Shown: one piece after another, positions 42,375-53,165 of the stretch | Layout of the letters: each line of letters opens with the position of its first letter | Position numbering within the stretch: position 1 is the first letter of the stretch | Source of the DNA: Gigaspora rosea | Taxonomy: Eukaryota; Glomeromycota; Glomeromycetes; Diversisporales; Gigasporaceae | Reading direction: 5' to 3' | DNA length: 64,000 nucleotides | Assembly: GCA_003550325.1 (NCBI GenBank) | Contig: QKWP01000441.1 | Coordinates: forward strand, 66,261 to 130,260 | Notes under the pieces: model-generated | Databases searched by the model: none | What the model was told of the DNA's origin: nothing | Seen by the model: only the letters and a program-made list of their open reading frames with translations | Position numbers and translations under genes: made by a program

Positions 42375-42782
42375 GTCCTTTGCTAGATAGTAATGAATCG
42401 CTTTTTGAATTAATTCTAGGATAACATAGAAAATAGTATGCATTTTAGGCTTGAATGGGCTCACAGAGAAGCACATTCGGACACTTCGGTCCTCAGTGCT
42501 ATCTGCTCATTTCAAGAGCAAGCGAGATAGCATAATTTTTTGTTATCTTGTTTAGGATTAAAAACATAGCCAGAGTGTTAACAAAGACTATGTACTCCTT
42601 AATGTTGGAATTCCAAATTTGGGGGTAAGGAGAGTAAGTTAACAGGATTTGGCTCTAGCATAATTTAGAGCTTGAATGCGATATATGATTAAATATATCT
42701 AAAAAGGTTTGTAGAGGGGCTTGAAGCCTCTTCTGGATACATTATCAGATTTCTGTCCCAGAACTCCCATTTTGACCCTACT

Positions 42783-42787
42783 TAAGA
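42783..42787. repeat. Target-site duplication TAAGA, right
   Basis: Direct repeat of 26187-26191, immediately outside the right end GACCCTACT. Confidence 0.85.
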
Positions 42788-44196
42788 AAAGATTGAAAAA
42801 CTTTGTATTGGGTAGTAGGCTACATAGTAAATATGGAAGGAAATCTATATCTCGATATCAAATTAAGCCTTTTATAACTATCTGATCTATTAGATTTGCT
42901 AATTTTACGGCTTTTCCTCCAAGCTCAACTAGGCTAATCTTGTATTTGGTGATATCTAGTTTAGATGACATCTTAAAGAAAAGACCACCATCGGAATCCT
43001 CAAGTTTTAATACATATGATTTTGTATCAGTTTAAATACATGCTATTGTCATTTGGATAGCTTCATACACAGTATTGCAAGTGAATTTTTTTTTTGTATT
43101 ACACATGTTAATTAGATCCTTCTATACGAAGTGATCGTTAGAATTTGAAATTCTGGATCGGTCTAGTTTTGTAGGACTTGGAAGCTTTTGTTCCCGGTCC
43201 AAGGCAGTTTCGCTAATAATGAGCTTTAATAAAGGATTTCTCGCTCCAGGTTTACGATCCTGATTGGCACGATGACAATAAAATCTATATGATTTTTTAT
43301 TTCGTATGATGTATGCATTTTCGTTTGTATGCACCCGATCATATAATGGACAGTGAACAAGTTTGAAGTGTTAACTGAAGGGAATGAGAGAGTATACCCT
43401 TCGATACAATTATCTATTAGTAATGATTCTACAAAAATTGAATTCTGTCTGAGTGGTTTCACTATTTGTATCATTATACCTTTTGGCTTCTGGCTCTAGA
43501 ACACCTAATAAAGGGCTTTTGTAACTTCTAATTCATCATTGGGTGGCCAAATCATGAAATTAAAGACGGTTCCATTTTTTGGGTGAATAGCTTTTTTTTA
43601 CTCATACGTGAGTTTTAATCTTTTCATCAAACTTAGGTGATCCAAGCATTCGCAAGGAAAATTATCATTTGTTCGCTATATTATCAATAATACTATTTAC
43701 TTGTAGAGATGCTAGAAGTTTCTTATGAACAAGTTCAGTGAATACTGCAACTTGAGCGATATTCTTAAGTCTCATACCAGTAGTAGAGATGTGGAGAGAG
43801 TTTATTTTCATCACTACTGCTAGCAACAGTTTTACTTTTTTTGTCCCACTTTGGATTTATTTCTAAACAAATATCCCTAAAAGCAGTCTGAATAAACTCA
43901 TTGACTTCTTTGCGCAAAATTTTAGGCATAATTGCATTTAACGTTTCTATTGGTAAATTGAAATCTATAATAGGACAAAGTGGCTCATCACCATCAATGA
44001 ATTCATGTAAAGAATGACCTTCACGATCTGAAAGTATGGCTTCGATACCATCCGCATCGTCTGCACCTAGAAAATTTCTTGGTCTAACGCTATCATCACG
44101 AATTTTATACAAGCACTGACCTATATCAGAAGCTTTAAACCCACAATAGTGCGGGACGGGCACGTTAGGGAACTCTAAAAGTTCTGATTGGGTCAT
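42783..44196 (-). pseudogene. D5-like primase/SF3 helicase, N-terminal fragment
   Basis: On the minus strand from ATG 44196: MTQSELLEFPNVPVPHYCGF, then RPRNFLGADDADGIEAILSD, LCPIIDFNLPIETLNAIMPK (primase-like IDF motif) and DICLEINPKWDKKSKTVASS. In other frames follow AYIIRNKKSYRFYCHRANQD with LIISETALDREQKLPSPTKL (43,330-43,170), and RDIDFLPYLLCSLLPNTKFF running to NLFL at 42783. These match the order of primase-helicase proteins I recall from Rhizophagus. Stops and frameshifts are numerous. The NLFL end joins in frame with GFKAH at 26191 across the TSD. Primes and unwinds DNA in the parent replicon; dead here. Confidence 0.7.
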
Positions 44197-44300
44197 TTTT
44201 AGATAACTTTTGAAAGATATACTATATCCTAAACTTGGGATATATAGTCCTGGGAAAAAAGTTTAAATAAAAAATATTTAAAAAATTTAAAAAATACCCA

Positions 44301-44546
44301 ATGAGAGGTGAATTTATCTGCCAATATCTTTCTAACGAAGGGAACTTGTGTGGACAGGTTTGTGATCGATGAGAGGGATGCAAAATCCATTGGAAAAGGC
44401 GTTAGCGAAGCCCTTGCAAACAGTGTGGAAAACCTACTGCATCAATGCACAGGATATGTAATTTACATGTAAATAAGTATCATTTGAAAACATATTATTA
44501 TAGAAAAAAGCTAAATGCCTTAGAAAAATTTGCTTTAGTGTTCTAG
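44301..44546 (+). pseudogene. Degenerate homologue of the TIR zinc-knuckle protein
   Basis: ATG 44301 reads MRGEFICQYLSNEGNLCGQV CDR-stop-EGCKIHWKRR-stop, then CKQCGKPTASMHRICNLHVN and an LNALEKFALVF end. Spacing and Cys/His positions match the 78-residue TIR proteins. Stops at codons 24 and 35 (TGA, TAG). It lies 104 bp from, and divergent to, the primase-helicase start, so that replicon also seems to have carried this small gene. Confidence 0.65.
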
Positions 44547-46135
44547 AAAAAATCTGCCCTAGAAAGTTTTTGACTTTCAGAGGCAGAAGCAAAGTAGCAA
44601 ATTAACTTTATTAGATTGAAAAGAACACTTTTCAGGTGGTTTGCCCTAGGTGGCCTATGTGGCCTAGAAAATTTCAGACTTCTTTACTTTTTTATTTTTT
44701 TTTATCATATGCATACTAGATTTATACTATATACTAATCATATTTATTACACATATGCAGTACAAAGAAAATTGAAATTTTTTTTTAGAACTTCATTTTT
44801 ACTAAGGCACCTAAGAACAAGATAAAAATAAAAAAAGTACTCTTTCTTCTATAGTGAACTCTGCTTTAGAAAGTGGTTCCGTAAAATTTCTAATATTTTT
44901 CTAGAGCAAAACTTAGCCAACAAATCTTAAAAGGTGAGTATCTAAATATACAACTAAAAGTGTATCGTCACTTAGCTAACATCACACCAAGTGACAATTT
45001 ACTAAAAATACATACCTGCAACTAATAAAACACTAACCCTAACCCTATGTGATATTGGCTAAGTAAACTTTTAGTGAAATAATTGTCGGTGAAGTGACCA
45101 GTAACGAAAATTTCTTGGTGACACTCTTAGTGACAACAAAATCTGTATTCTAATATACCTAAAAATGTAGGCAGATGATGAATCTTCTTTAGGTATGGGT
45201 AAGATTTTTCAAGACGGCTCCATCCCAGAAATTTCAAATGAAGGAGAATTAGAGATTCGGCTTTCTAAATTATAATTAACAATCTCTTGAATTTGGTCGT
45301 TAGTAAGTTCTGAGATATTGCAAGATGGTGCACTATGGATTTTGCGATATTCATGCTAGAAAGTACTAGATGCAAATAAAAGCATTCTTGATAGGTGAAA
45401 TTCAATGTAAGTTTGTAATAGATATATCCTAACTTGATGTTTTCAATAGATACAAAAAAGAGGCAATAGCAAACTTGGATTGCAAATTATAAAAGGAAGG
45501 TAAGCAGATATATATTCAGAAGATAAGTCTTTTGTGAAATTATATTACAGAAGACTATCCTTAATATATACTTAGAATCGTGAAAGAAGGTGATCTGTTA
45601 TACAACAGAAAAGTGTAGTTTCTTCAGAATTATTATATAAAAAATTGGAAGAAGACTACATTTTTTTAGATATGTAGTCGGGGCGATCAAATAGGCGCAA
45701 AAAGGTAAGTACCCCAATATAAAATCTAGCACCCAAGATGGCCCCAAGGTAGTATCTAAAATGCCACAAATATGTTATCCAAGCTGGCCTCCAAACAAGC
45801 CACAGAGGGCCAGCACCCTCATCATAGAACCAAGTACTCAAACAAGAATAGAAGGCCAATATCTACAATATAGAATTTGATATGTAAACAAATTAGAAAT
45901 AAGAAGCCAATAGATCATGATATTACTATTAAATTAAAGCACCACTGGTCACTATTAGGCTATAAAATCACTAATATATTATACAGAAAAATATTAAAAC
46001 AAAACTAGAAAGATAAAAAACTAACCAAAAAATAAATTTGGTAGAATTTGGTAGATTGTGAAATCACTATTAGATCATGACAATAAATTATATTGTTACT
46101 ATTATATTATGTAATTAGATTATAGTATCACTATC
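44547..46135. other. No supported gene
   Basis: AT-rich. Holds inverted GTGAC/GTCAC-rich arms with AACACTAACCCTAACCCTAT at 44,950-45,140. A Trp-rich 67-codon minus frame at 45656-45859 has no recognisable features. Confidence 0.5.
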
Positions 46136-46234
46136 AGACTATAATGTTCTATCTAGACTATAACATTCTATCTAGACTATAATGTCCCATCTAGACTATA
46201 ACATTCTATCTAGACTATAATATCACATCTAGAC
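46136..46234. repeat. 21-bp minisatellite ATCTAGACTATAACATTCT
   Basis: Four to five units (ATCTAGACTATAAcATTCT / ATCTAGACTATAATGTCCC). Continues at 46707 on the other side of an inserted element. Confidence 0.8.
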
Positions 46235-46706
46235 CAGTGATTTGAACCAGTTGGGCTATAATTGGTTAACTGACCCAAACCGAATAAATTTTGGGTAGCC
46301 GGTTAAGCAAATGCTTAATCGGTTGACCTGTACAACCGGTTGAGAATTAATAATCAGTTGACCTGTGCAACTGAGAATCGATAATCAGTTGAATGAGCAA
46401 AGATTCCAAAAAGTTCTGAAAATTTTCAAAAAGAAAATGAATAAACAAAGACAAAAATTCAAGTAAAGGTCTGATAATTCCCGAAAGTAAAACGTGAAAT
46501 AATCTTAATCGGTTGCAATCGGTTGATATCAATTGGTTAATCAATTAACAAATTTTTCTTGGCTCAAATCACTACTCAGTTGAGCTAGTTAACTCGAATA
46601 ATTCGGTTGACCCGAGCCAACCGAAATAATCTCAGTTAACCGATTATGCTCGGTTATATCGGGTCGGTTAACCGATTGACAATTTTGTTATCCAGTCAAG
46701 TTACTA
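46235..46706. mobile_element. hAT-like MITE, 472 bp, TSD ATCTAGAC
   Basis: Flanked by ATCTAGAC (46227-46234, 46707-46714). Ends CAGTGATTTGAACCAG and CCAGTCAAGTTACTA are imperfect inverted repeats. It interrupts the minisatellite unit, which resumes as TATAATATC. The interior is rich in GGTTAACCG-type inverted motifs. Caveat: the TSD word is itself part of the array. Confidence 0.6.
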
Positions 46707-46734
46707 ATCTAGACTATAATATCTTGAGATTAAA

Positions 46735-47379
46735 TCGCTAGTAATTCGTAAATATAATTATATCTAAGAATTACGCATGACTGAGCTCAAAAACTACTCA
46801 AATTCAATAAATTTTATTATTATAATTATTTCAGTTCTATATATTTGTAAAATCAAAACAAAAAAATTTTATTGAATTTGATTAAGTAGAAAAACTTTGC
46901 TCAAAGCTTTAAAAAATTTAAAATCACAAAAAAAGATACAGATTTTATTTAAACTTTGGGCAAAGTTTTTTTAATGATCTCTTAACCAAATTTGATAAAA
47001 TTTTTTTTATTTAGATTCTACATGTTCATATAATTAAAAATAAAAAATAATTTGATTGGCTGAACATTAGACCTTCACATGGGCCAGGGCTATCCATAGG
47101 TACTCTAAGAGTAGTAACACTAGGGCCAGGCTTGGGCATTAAATTACAAGCTCTAGGGCAGAATAGGGCTAAGAATTGCATGCCCTTATATTATGAGTAG
47201 GGCTTGGATACCAGAGGACCCTAAAATATATAGCTAGATCAGGCTAATTATAAATTTACCAAAAATAAAAAGATTTGCAAAAAAAACCTTCAAAAATAAA
47301 CAAAAAAATTATTATAAATAGTAAAAATTTGTATAAAAAATAATAAAAATAAGCAAACTAATACCTGATCTATCTATGT
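46735..47379. other. AT-rich foldback and repeat DNA, no gene
   Basis: 46,790-47,050 has facing arms with AATTTGATAAAATTTTTTTT and AGAACT/GCTCAAAG segments related to the 6600 palindrome arms. 47,060-47,240 has GGGCT/AGCCC-type repeats (GGGCTTGG, AGGGCAGAATAGGGC). Confidence 0.4.
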
Positions 47380-48340
47380 ATATTTCGGGGTTTTCTCTTA
47401 GCGGAAGTCTGGAAAACTACCAAGCGAAAAAGTAGTAGCTAGTTTTGTCAAGTTTTTGGATATGGAAACATATAAAAGTGCTTGGTTAGATATTATATTC
47501 TGTATAGCGTAACTTTTTCAAATCTTTACAACTTGGTGTACTCCCCTCTCGCTTCTTTGGTATTTTTGAAATTTCAACAAAGTGGGCATTTTGGCTTACC
47601 TTCTCCAAAAGATCAGCAGTGTTTACTTCTTCCAAATCGGAAACGCCTACCTATTTGGAATCGACGTTATGAGTGGTCATCAGCTGCAGTGTAAACAGTG
47701 AATGATATATCAGAGATGTTTTGAACCATTTGCAGAAATTTCTTACAAACCATACTACAAGGCAGACTTTACTGTTTCTGTTTTCCTTTTCTTCTTTTTG
47801 CTTAACATTGACATATAATACTTGGGTAGATGGCCTATACAGTTTTATATAATTTTTATAGATTTTATATTTCGTTTCATATTTGTCAAAATTAGTCTTT
47901 TCTTTGTTTTTCTTATCTTGTTTCTGTTTCTTTTATTTGTTTTATTTGGTATCTCATTTAGGTTTAGTAGTTGCCCCTTTTATACTTTCCTTTAAATTTC
48001 GGTTTTAATTTTTTTTTCTTGTGATGGATTTTGAATAAAATCATTCTACTATCGAAGCTAGGTGAGAAGGATTTAAAAAAAAAGATGGTCTTGACAAGGC
48101 TAACAGCAGCCATTCGGTGAATACAGACTACTTGCAATGAGTTGCAGGTTCTTGTAGGAGAAGAACTAGTTGTCACGGCAGGTCGCATCTAAGTACTTCT
48201 GTATCAAGTGAGTTTTTATTAGATAAAGGAGGATTTTAGTTAGCAGACTGATAATTGTGATGTAGCATATTAACTTACTGTAACTAGAATTATGTAAATT
48301 GTTACTTCCTCCTGTAATAAAAGCAGGATCGCCAGTTTAA
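47380..48340. repeat. Dispersed repeat family, copy 3
   Basis: Shares with copy 2 GCTTGGTTAGATAT, AGCGTAAC, AAGTGGGCATTTTGG, GATCAGCAGTGTTTACTTCT and the downstream pyrimidine-rich region; ends near AATAAAAGCAGGATCGCC. Frames inside differ from copy 2, arguing against a protein. Confidence 0.6.
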
Positions 48341-48949
48341 CAAAAAAATATTTTGGGGTCTTGGTACTAGCATTATTCAGTTCATATACCAATAGGGTAG
48401 CTCATTATATATGCACATAACTATTTACCAATTAAACCTTATTGATCTTTTTTTTAAACTAGATATATAGCATTTTTTTGCTTCAGTACTGCTGAAGTAT
48501 CCTTATAGAATATGCTTTACATGGCAAAAAATTTGTATACTATTCCTTAAACTACAATATAGACTACTATATATTCAATATAATTCGATAGCTTAATCAC
48601 AGATCACAAAATTTCGCCTGAAAAAGTTTAATAGCAATTAAAAATAATTTGCTATGATATAATAAATTTTATCAAATCTTTAAATGATTCATTTTTATAA
48701 TCATATTCACAAAATTGAAATATACTTAAAAGTAAATATATTGCAAAACTTTCAATAATAGTTAATATTGTATTAAAATCCAATCTAACAAATTTATGAA
48801 CTTTTACTATACATTATATTTATTTATTTAGTATAAGCAGGAAAATTAACATGTACTTTTGATTTAGTTACAAGTATGTAATTTAAACCTATATTAATTG
48901 CATAATATGTATTGCAAATTGGTGTAAGTATTACAATAGTGAATGCATA
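48341..48949. other. AT-rich, no gene seen
   Basis: About 600 bp of A/T-rich sequence with no supported frame, RNA or clear repeat pair. Confidence 0.5.
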
Positions 48950-48957
48950 CATATTAG

Positions 48958-50368
48958 CAGTGTTGTTACTCGGTCCAAACTCGGACCGGACTCAGACATA
49001 GACTTGGACCAGACTTGGACTTGGACAATTAAATTTGTCCGGCAGACAAATACCAAATTATCAACCAAAATTTGATATACCAGTACCTCATAATTAAAAT
49101 CATGTGATTCATTTTGTCATGCATATACAATTAGGGTAGCTACGCGATGCAGTCACACTAAAATCGGGAACGTTATAATGGAGTATATGGTACCATTAGA
49201 ATGATATTAGCAAATCTTGCATTTGATTAGGCATATGGATTTACATATTAATGCCTGTGCTAGTGTACATACTGCTATTGTACTTATATGAGCATACCTG
49301 GATTTGATATTCGTGTTATTTTGAGATAGCATATACATATATTATATGATGAAAAAAATTAGGTAATAAAAACAATAAAAATTGCGCATTTTATCAATGA
49401 TGATCGCATAAATATTTTATTGATCCTTTTCATTGATATTTATAAAGAAATTCTTTATTGTTACATGCCTCATAATTTTTTTTTATTTATTATATTCAAA
49501 ACATTATTACCTTGTATTACATATTTTTTTCTTCAATATTATTAATTTGCAAGGATATGGCTTCATGATTTGCGAAATTCGTTATAATGAATCTCTAAAT
49601 AAACTAAAAATTCTGATCTTCAGTGTAAGAAATTCAAGATAATATCTTTAAGGTGGCACAACATAAGAATTGACATGCCTAAACAAGATAGAAATAACTT
49701 GGGGATACAAGTTTGTTATGTCGAGAATTTTACGAAATAACCAATAACAGGTTTATTTGTCAGAAGAATAATCTGAAGGATAACGGAGTGATTGATTGTT
49801 TTCACATGATAATTAAAAAAGCAACTTGCTTTGAATTTAATGTGCTAGCCTGAACCACAAAGGGGCTCAGGTTGTGAGTGCATTAAATTCAAAAGCCAGA
49901 TGTGCTGTTATTGGATGCAAAACATCCAGTAATGGTTTTATTTTTTTTCTTTATAACAAATAAATCACTTAAGCTTAATCAAGTCTATTTGGCATAATTA
50001 TGACATATATTTATCATTAAAAAGAAATCAAAATAATGTAAATAATATATTTGATTTCAGAAAATTTTAATTTTATGGTGTATAGTACTTATATAATGAT
50101 TCTGGTTTTAGCATGACTGCACATTTGCAGCTACTTTAACTAATTAATAGCATAGATACTTCTATATGTAAAGTAGTGGAGGAAATAAGTAAACTCAAAA
50201 AATTCATAGTGCAAATCTGACAATATCTGAGTCTGAAATATTATATTCGGATATTGTTCGAGTGACAATCTAGTTATTCAGACATAACTCGAACTCCGAC
50301 ATCGGACATTGTCTGAAAATGTCCGTGTCTGGCAAATATAGCTTGGACGTCCAAAATGTACAACACTG
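48958..50368. mobile_element. hAT-like element, 1.4 kb, CAGTGTTGT ends
   Basis: Left end CAGTGTTGTTACTCGG, right end GTACAACACTG. Flanks CATATTAG (48950-48957) and CATATTGG (50369-50376) match at 7 of 8 bases. Subterminal GGTCCGA/TCGGACC- and GTCCGxGTC-type repeats occur at both ends. No transposase. Interior AT-rich. Confidence 0.6.
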
Positions 50369-51339
50369 CATATTGGTATCAAGCCCATGAGTATCCATGG
50401 ATACCTATGGGCTTTAAGGGCTAGGTAGAGTATCAATTTTGGGGGCCTAGAATAAGGGTATGCCCAGTGGCACCAACTAATTTTCACAGGACCCTGGATA
50501 TCTAGTACTTTATTTTTTTAGCAAAAACCTTTGAAATTTAAGAAGTAAAAAAACAGTTTTTGGCAATTATTTTATTATCCAGTAGTTCAATTTGAATGAA
50601 ATTTTTTTTAAAATAAAGCTCTTAGTAAGGTGCACTTACAAAAAAAAATTTATTCAATTCTGATTACTAGATTAGAAGTTATTTAAGTTAATATAGGTTT
50701 GTTATTTTCAGCAAATTAGATCAAAATTAGCCAAAATTTAGTTATATCAGCAAAAATATATATGTGTAAACTTGCGCAAGTTTTTACGGTATATAAGAAA
50801 ATTGTAAACTTACGTAAAATTTAGTGTAATACTACGTAAGTCTTACAATGTGTAAGAAAATCGTAAATTTACGTAAAAATTTTATGTAAATTTCTGATTT
50901 TCTTATGTAGTGTAAAACTTCCATAGTTTTACACTAAACCTTTTACGTAAGTTTACGATTTTCTTATATATTGTAAAAACTTGCGAAAGTTTATGCTAAA
51001 TTTTTTACAATTTTTTTATGAACCGTAAGAAATCGTAAATTTACACTAAATTTCTTACATAAATATTCGAACCATTTCGAAATATTTTAGGACCAGAAAA
51101 CAAGCTGGATCAATAGATCTGTAACCTGGATCGCACATTAGACTAATTTTTCAAAATAGTTCGAAATAGTTTGATGAAGTTCAAATTCTGTACTACAAGA
51201 TCAGATTAGATATTTTGTTTATAATTAGATCTTCTATTTTGTTTTTTTTCACTTTGTTTTTTATTTTTTGTTTTCGTTCGTTTTTTTTGTTTTCGTTCGT
51301 TTTTTTGTTTTTGTTTGTTTTTTTTATTTTTTTTTATTT

Positions 51340-52440
51340 ATTATTTTTTAATTTTTTTTATTTTATTTTTATTTCGGCACTTTAAAAAAAAACAACCACT
51401 TTTCGAAACCTTGCGCATGCCAACTACGCCTTTCGACACATTCAAGAACATACCCCCAGCAATTTCTAAATTCAAGAATGCTTCTTTAGAGAAATAGCGC
51501 AAGTATTCGCAAGCTTTTGCAAGTTTTTGCAAGTTTTTGCAAGTTCTTGCAAGGTTTCGCTTTATTTATTTTTCGTTTCATGTTTTTTGTTTTTGTTTTT
51601 TTTGGTTTATTTAAAATTTTTTTATTAATTTATTTTATTTCGGCACTTTGCGAGAAAAACAAACAACTTTCAAAACATTGCGCATGCCAACTATGACTTT
51701 CGATACTTTCAAGAACACATACCAACAATTTCTAAATCTTCAAGAACGCTTCTTTAAAGAAATGGTCGCAAGTTTTCGCAAGTTTTTGCAAGTTTTTGTA
51801 AGTTTATTTTTTTATTTCGTGCTTTTTGTTTTTGTTTTTTTGGTTTATTTTTAAAATTTTTTTATTAATTTATTTTATTTCAGCATTTTGCGAGAAAAAC
51901 AACAACTTTTCGAAACCTTGCGCATGCCAACTACGACCTTTGACACTTTCAAAAACACACCCTAGCAATTTCTAAATTTCAAGAATGCTTCTTTAGAGAA
52001 ATGGGCACAAGTTTTCGCAAGTTTTTGCAAGTTCTTGCAAGGTTTCGCTTTATTTTTTTTTTGTTTCGTGTTTTTTGATTTTGTTTTTTTTGGTTTATTT
52101 TTAAATTTTTTTATTAATTTATTTTATTTTAGCACTTGCGAGAAAAACAACAACTTTTTGAAACCTTGCGCATACCAACTACGACTTCTGACATTTTCAA
52201 GTACACACCCCTAGCAATTTTTAAATTTTAAGAACGCTTCTTTAAAGAAATGGGCGCAAGGTTTCGCAAGTTTTTGCAAGGGTTCGCTTTATTTTTTTTT
52301 GTTTTGTGTTTTTTGTTTTTGTTTTTTTTGGTTTATTTTTAAATTTTTTTATTAATTTATTTTATTTCAGCACTTGCGAGAAAAACAACAACTTTTCGAA
52401 ACCTTGCGCATGCCAACTACGACTTCTGACATTTTCAAAA
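51340..52440. repeat. ~245-bp satellite, five units
   Basis: Units begin at CGGCACTTT-type sequence near 51375, 51641, 51881, 52131 and 52368 (spacings 266, 240, 250, 237). Each contains AACCTTGCGCATGCCAACTA, a GAACGCTTCTTTAAAGAAAT hairpin, GCAAGTTTTTGCAAG repeats and a T-rich spacer. The last unit breaks off at ATTTTCAAAAACGATAG. Confidence 0.8.
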
Positions 52441-53165
52441 ACGATAGAAAACAAAGAAGCGAAGATAATAGCTAACTGTAGGGTGAGCGAAAATAAGTGT
52501 GTAGGGCTAGTTTTTTGTATATAGTAATAGAATTAGGCGCGACGAAGTGCGAAAGTAGTTTAAAATATTTGTAATAATGTAAAAATAATACGTAATATAT
52601 AATAAAGTATGTAATATTAATTAAAAATGTATATTTAATAAATGTAAAATATAATATATAATAGGAAATAACTTCTTTTAACCGGTGGTAACTTTACCGG
52701 TTACACAACAGATTATGACATACTTACAGTTACACAGGCTAAATTTTTTATACATTTTTTTTTGTTTTTCTTCTTTTTACACTTCTAATGTATGTTACTT
52801 ATGACTGCACGTTTGCAGGTTATTTACATAGCTACTTCATTCTTTTTAAATATAAGAAATAAGGTTGTTATTATTTCTGCTTTGAGGCGTTATGAATTCG
52901 GATCTACCTACATACTCTAACTGTTATAGTTCTAATTCCGGTATATAATAGGTTACAAGCTACTTTTTTTACGGCTATTGTAAACCTGATCTACGTACGT
53001 ATTCTAAATGGTGTGATTTATTCTTTTTGAAACATAAGATTATTATGAATTTTTGTTTTAAGGTTGGTCTGAATTCTGATCTTTGTATGTACTCTAATAG
53101 TTATTGTGCAAAATTCTGTTAGGTTAGGTTAAACGGTGGTTCTCTGTATTTTATGCTCTAAAATT
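52441..53165. other. Upstream region of the Ser/Asn-rich gene
   Basis: No certain gene. 52,800-53,100 has three diverged repeats of 'GATCT.CCTACATACTCTAACtGTTATAG', each with TTCTTTTTnAAAnATAAG. They may be 5' exon or repeat sequence; I cannot tell. Confidence 0.4.

Larger units (their letters stand above)
26192..42782. mobile_element. 16.6-kb Polinton-like element with Gag-protease module
   Basis: Bounded by 5-bp TSD TAAGA and ~0.88-kb terminal inverted repeats starting AGTAGGGTCAAAATGGGAG. Left-to-right genes: TIR zinc ORF (-), family B DNA polymerase (+, decayed), 59-aa coiled coil (+), RING gene (+, broken), Cys-rich ORF (+), small ORFs, HTH-like ORF (+), retropepsin-like protease (-), Gag-like (-), integrase (+), 126-aa ORF (-), TIR zinc ORF (+). 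PolB plus Polinton-type integrase plus long TIRs define a Polinton/Maverick-like backbone. I see no major or minor capsid protein, packaging ATPase or adenovirus-like cysteine protease. There are no LTRs and no reverse transcriptase. A 20-N gap at 33915-33934 could hide a little sequence. Confidence 0.85.
41901..42782. repeat. Right terminal inverted repeat, ~882 bp
   Basis: Inverse of 26192-27072, running from TATATAATACC to GACCCTACT. Contains the second zinc ORF, the AAGTCTTACCAAAA repeats (inverse, 42,195-42,311) and the hairpin. Confidence 0.9.

Noticed and set aside
26192-42782. Ty3/gypsy LTR retrotransposon, on the basis of Gag and protease
   Set aside because: No LTRs, reverse transcriptase or RNase H. 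The ends are long inverted repeats, and the integrase resembles the Polinton type.
26192-42782. Linear mitochondrial plasmid insertion
   Set aside because: PolB with TIRs would fit, but an rve integrase, a clean 5-bp TSD and many accessory genes argue for an integrating nuclear element.
45656-45859. Trp-rich 67-residue minus-strand frame
   Set aside because: No motif, no promoter or homologous copy in the window; could be chance.
49433-49642. Phe/Ile-rich 69-residue frame
   Set aside because: Expected by chance from AT-rich sequence inside a non-autonomous element.
51315-52524. Phe-rich and other frames in the satellite
   Set aside because: Produced by T-rich spacers and repeat units.
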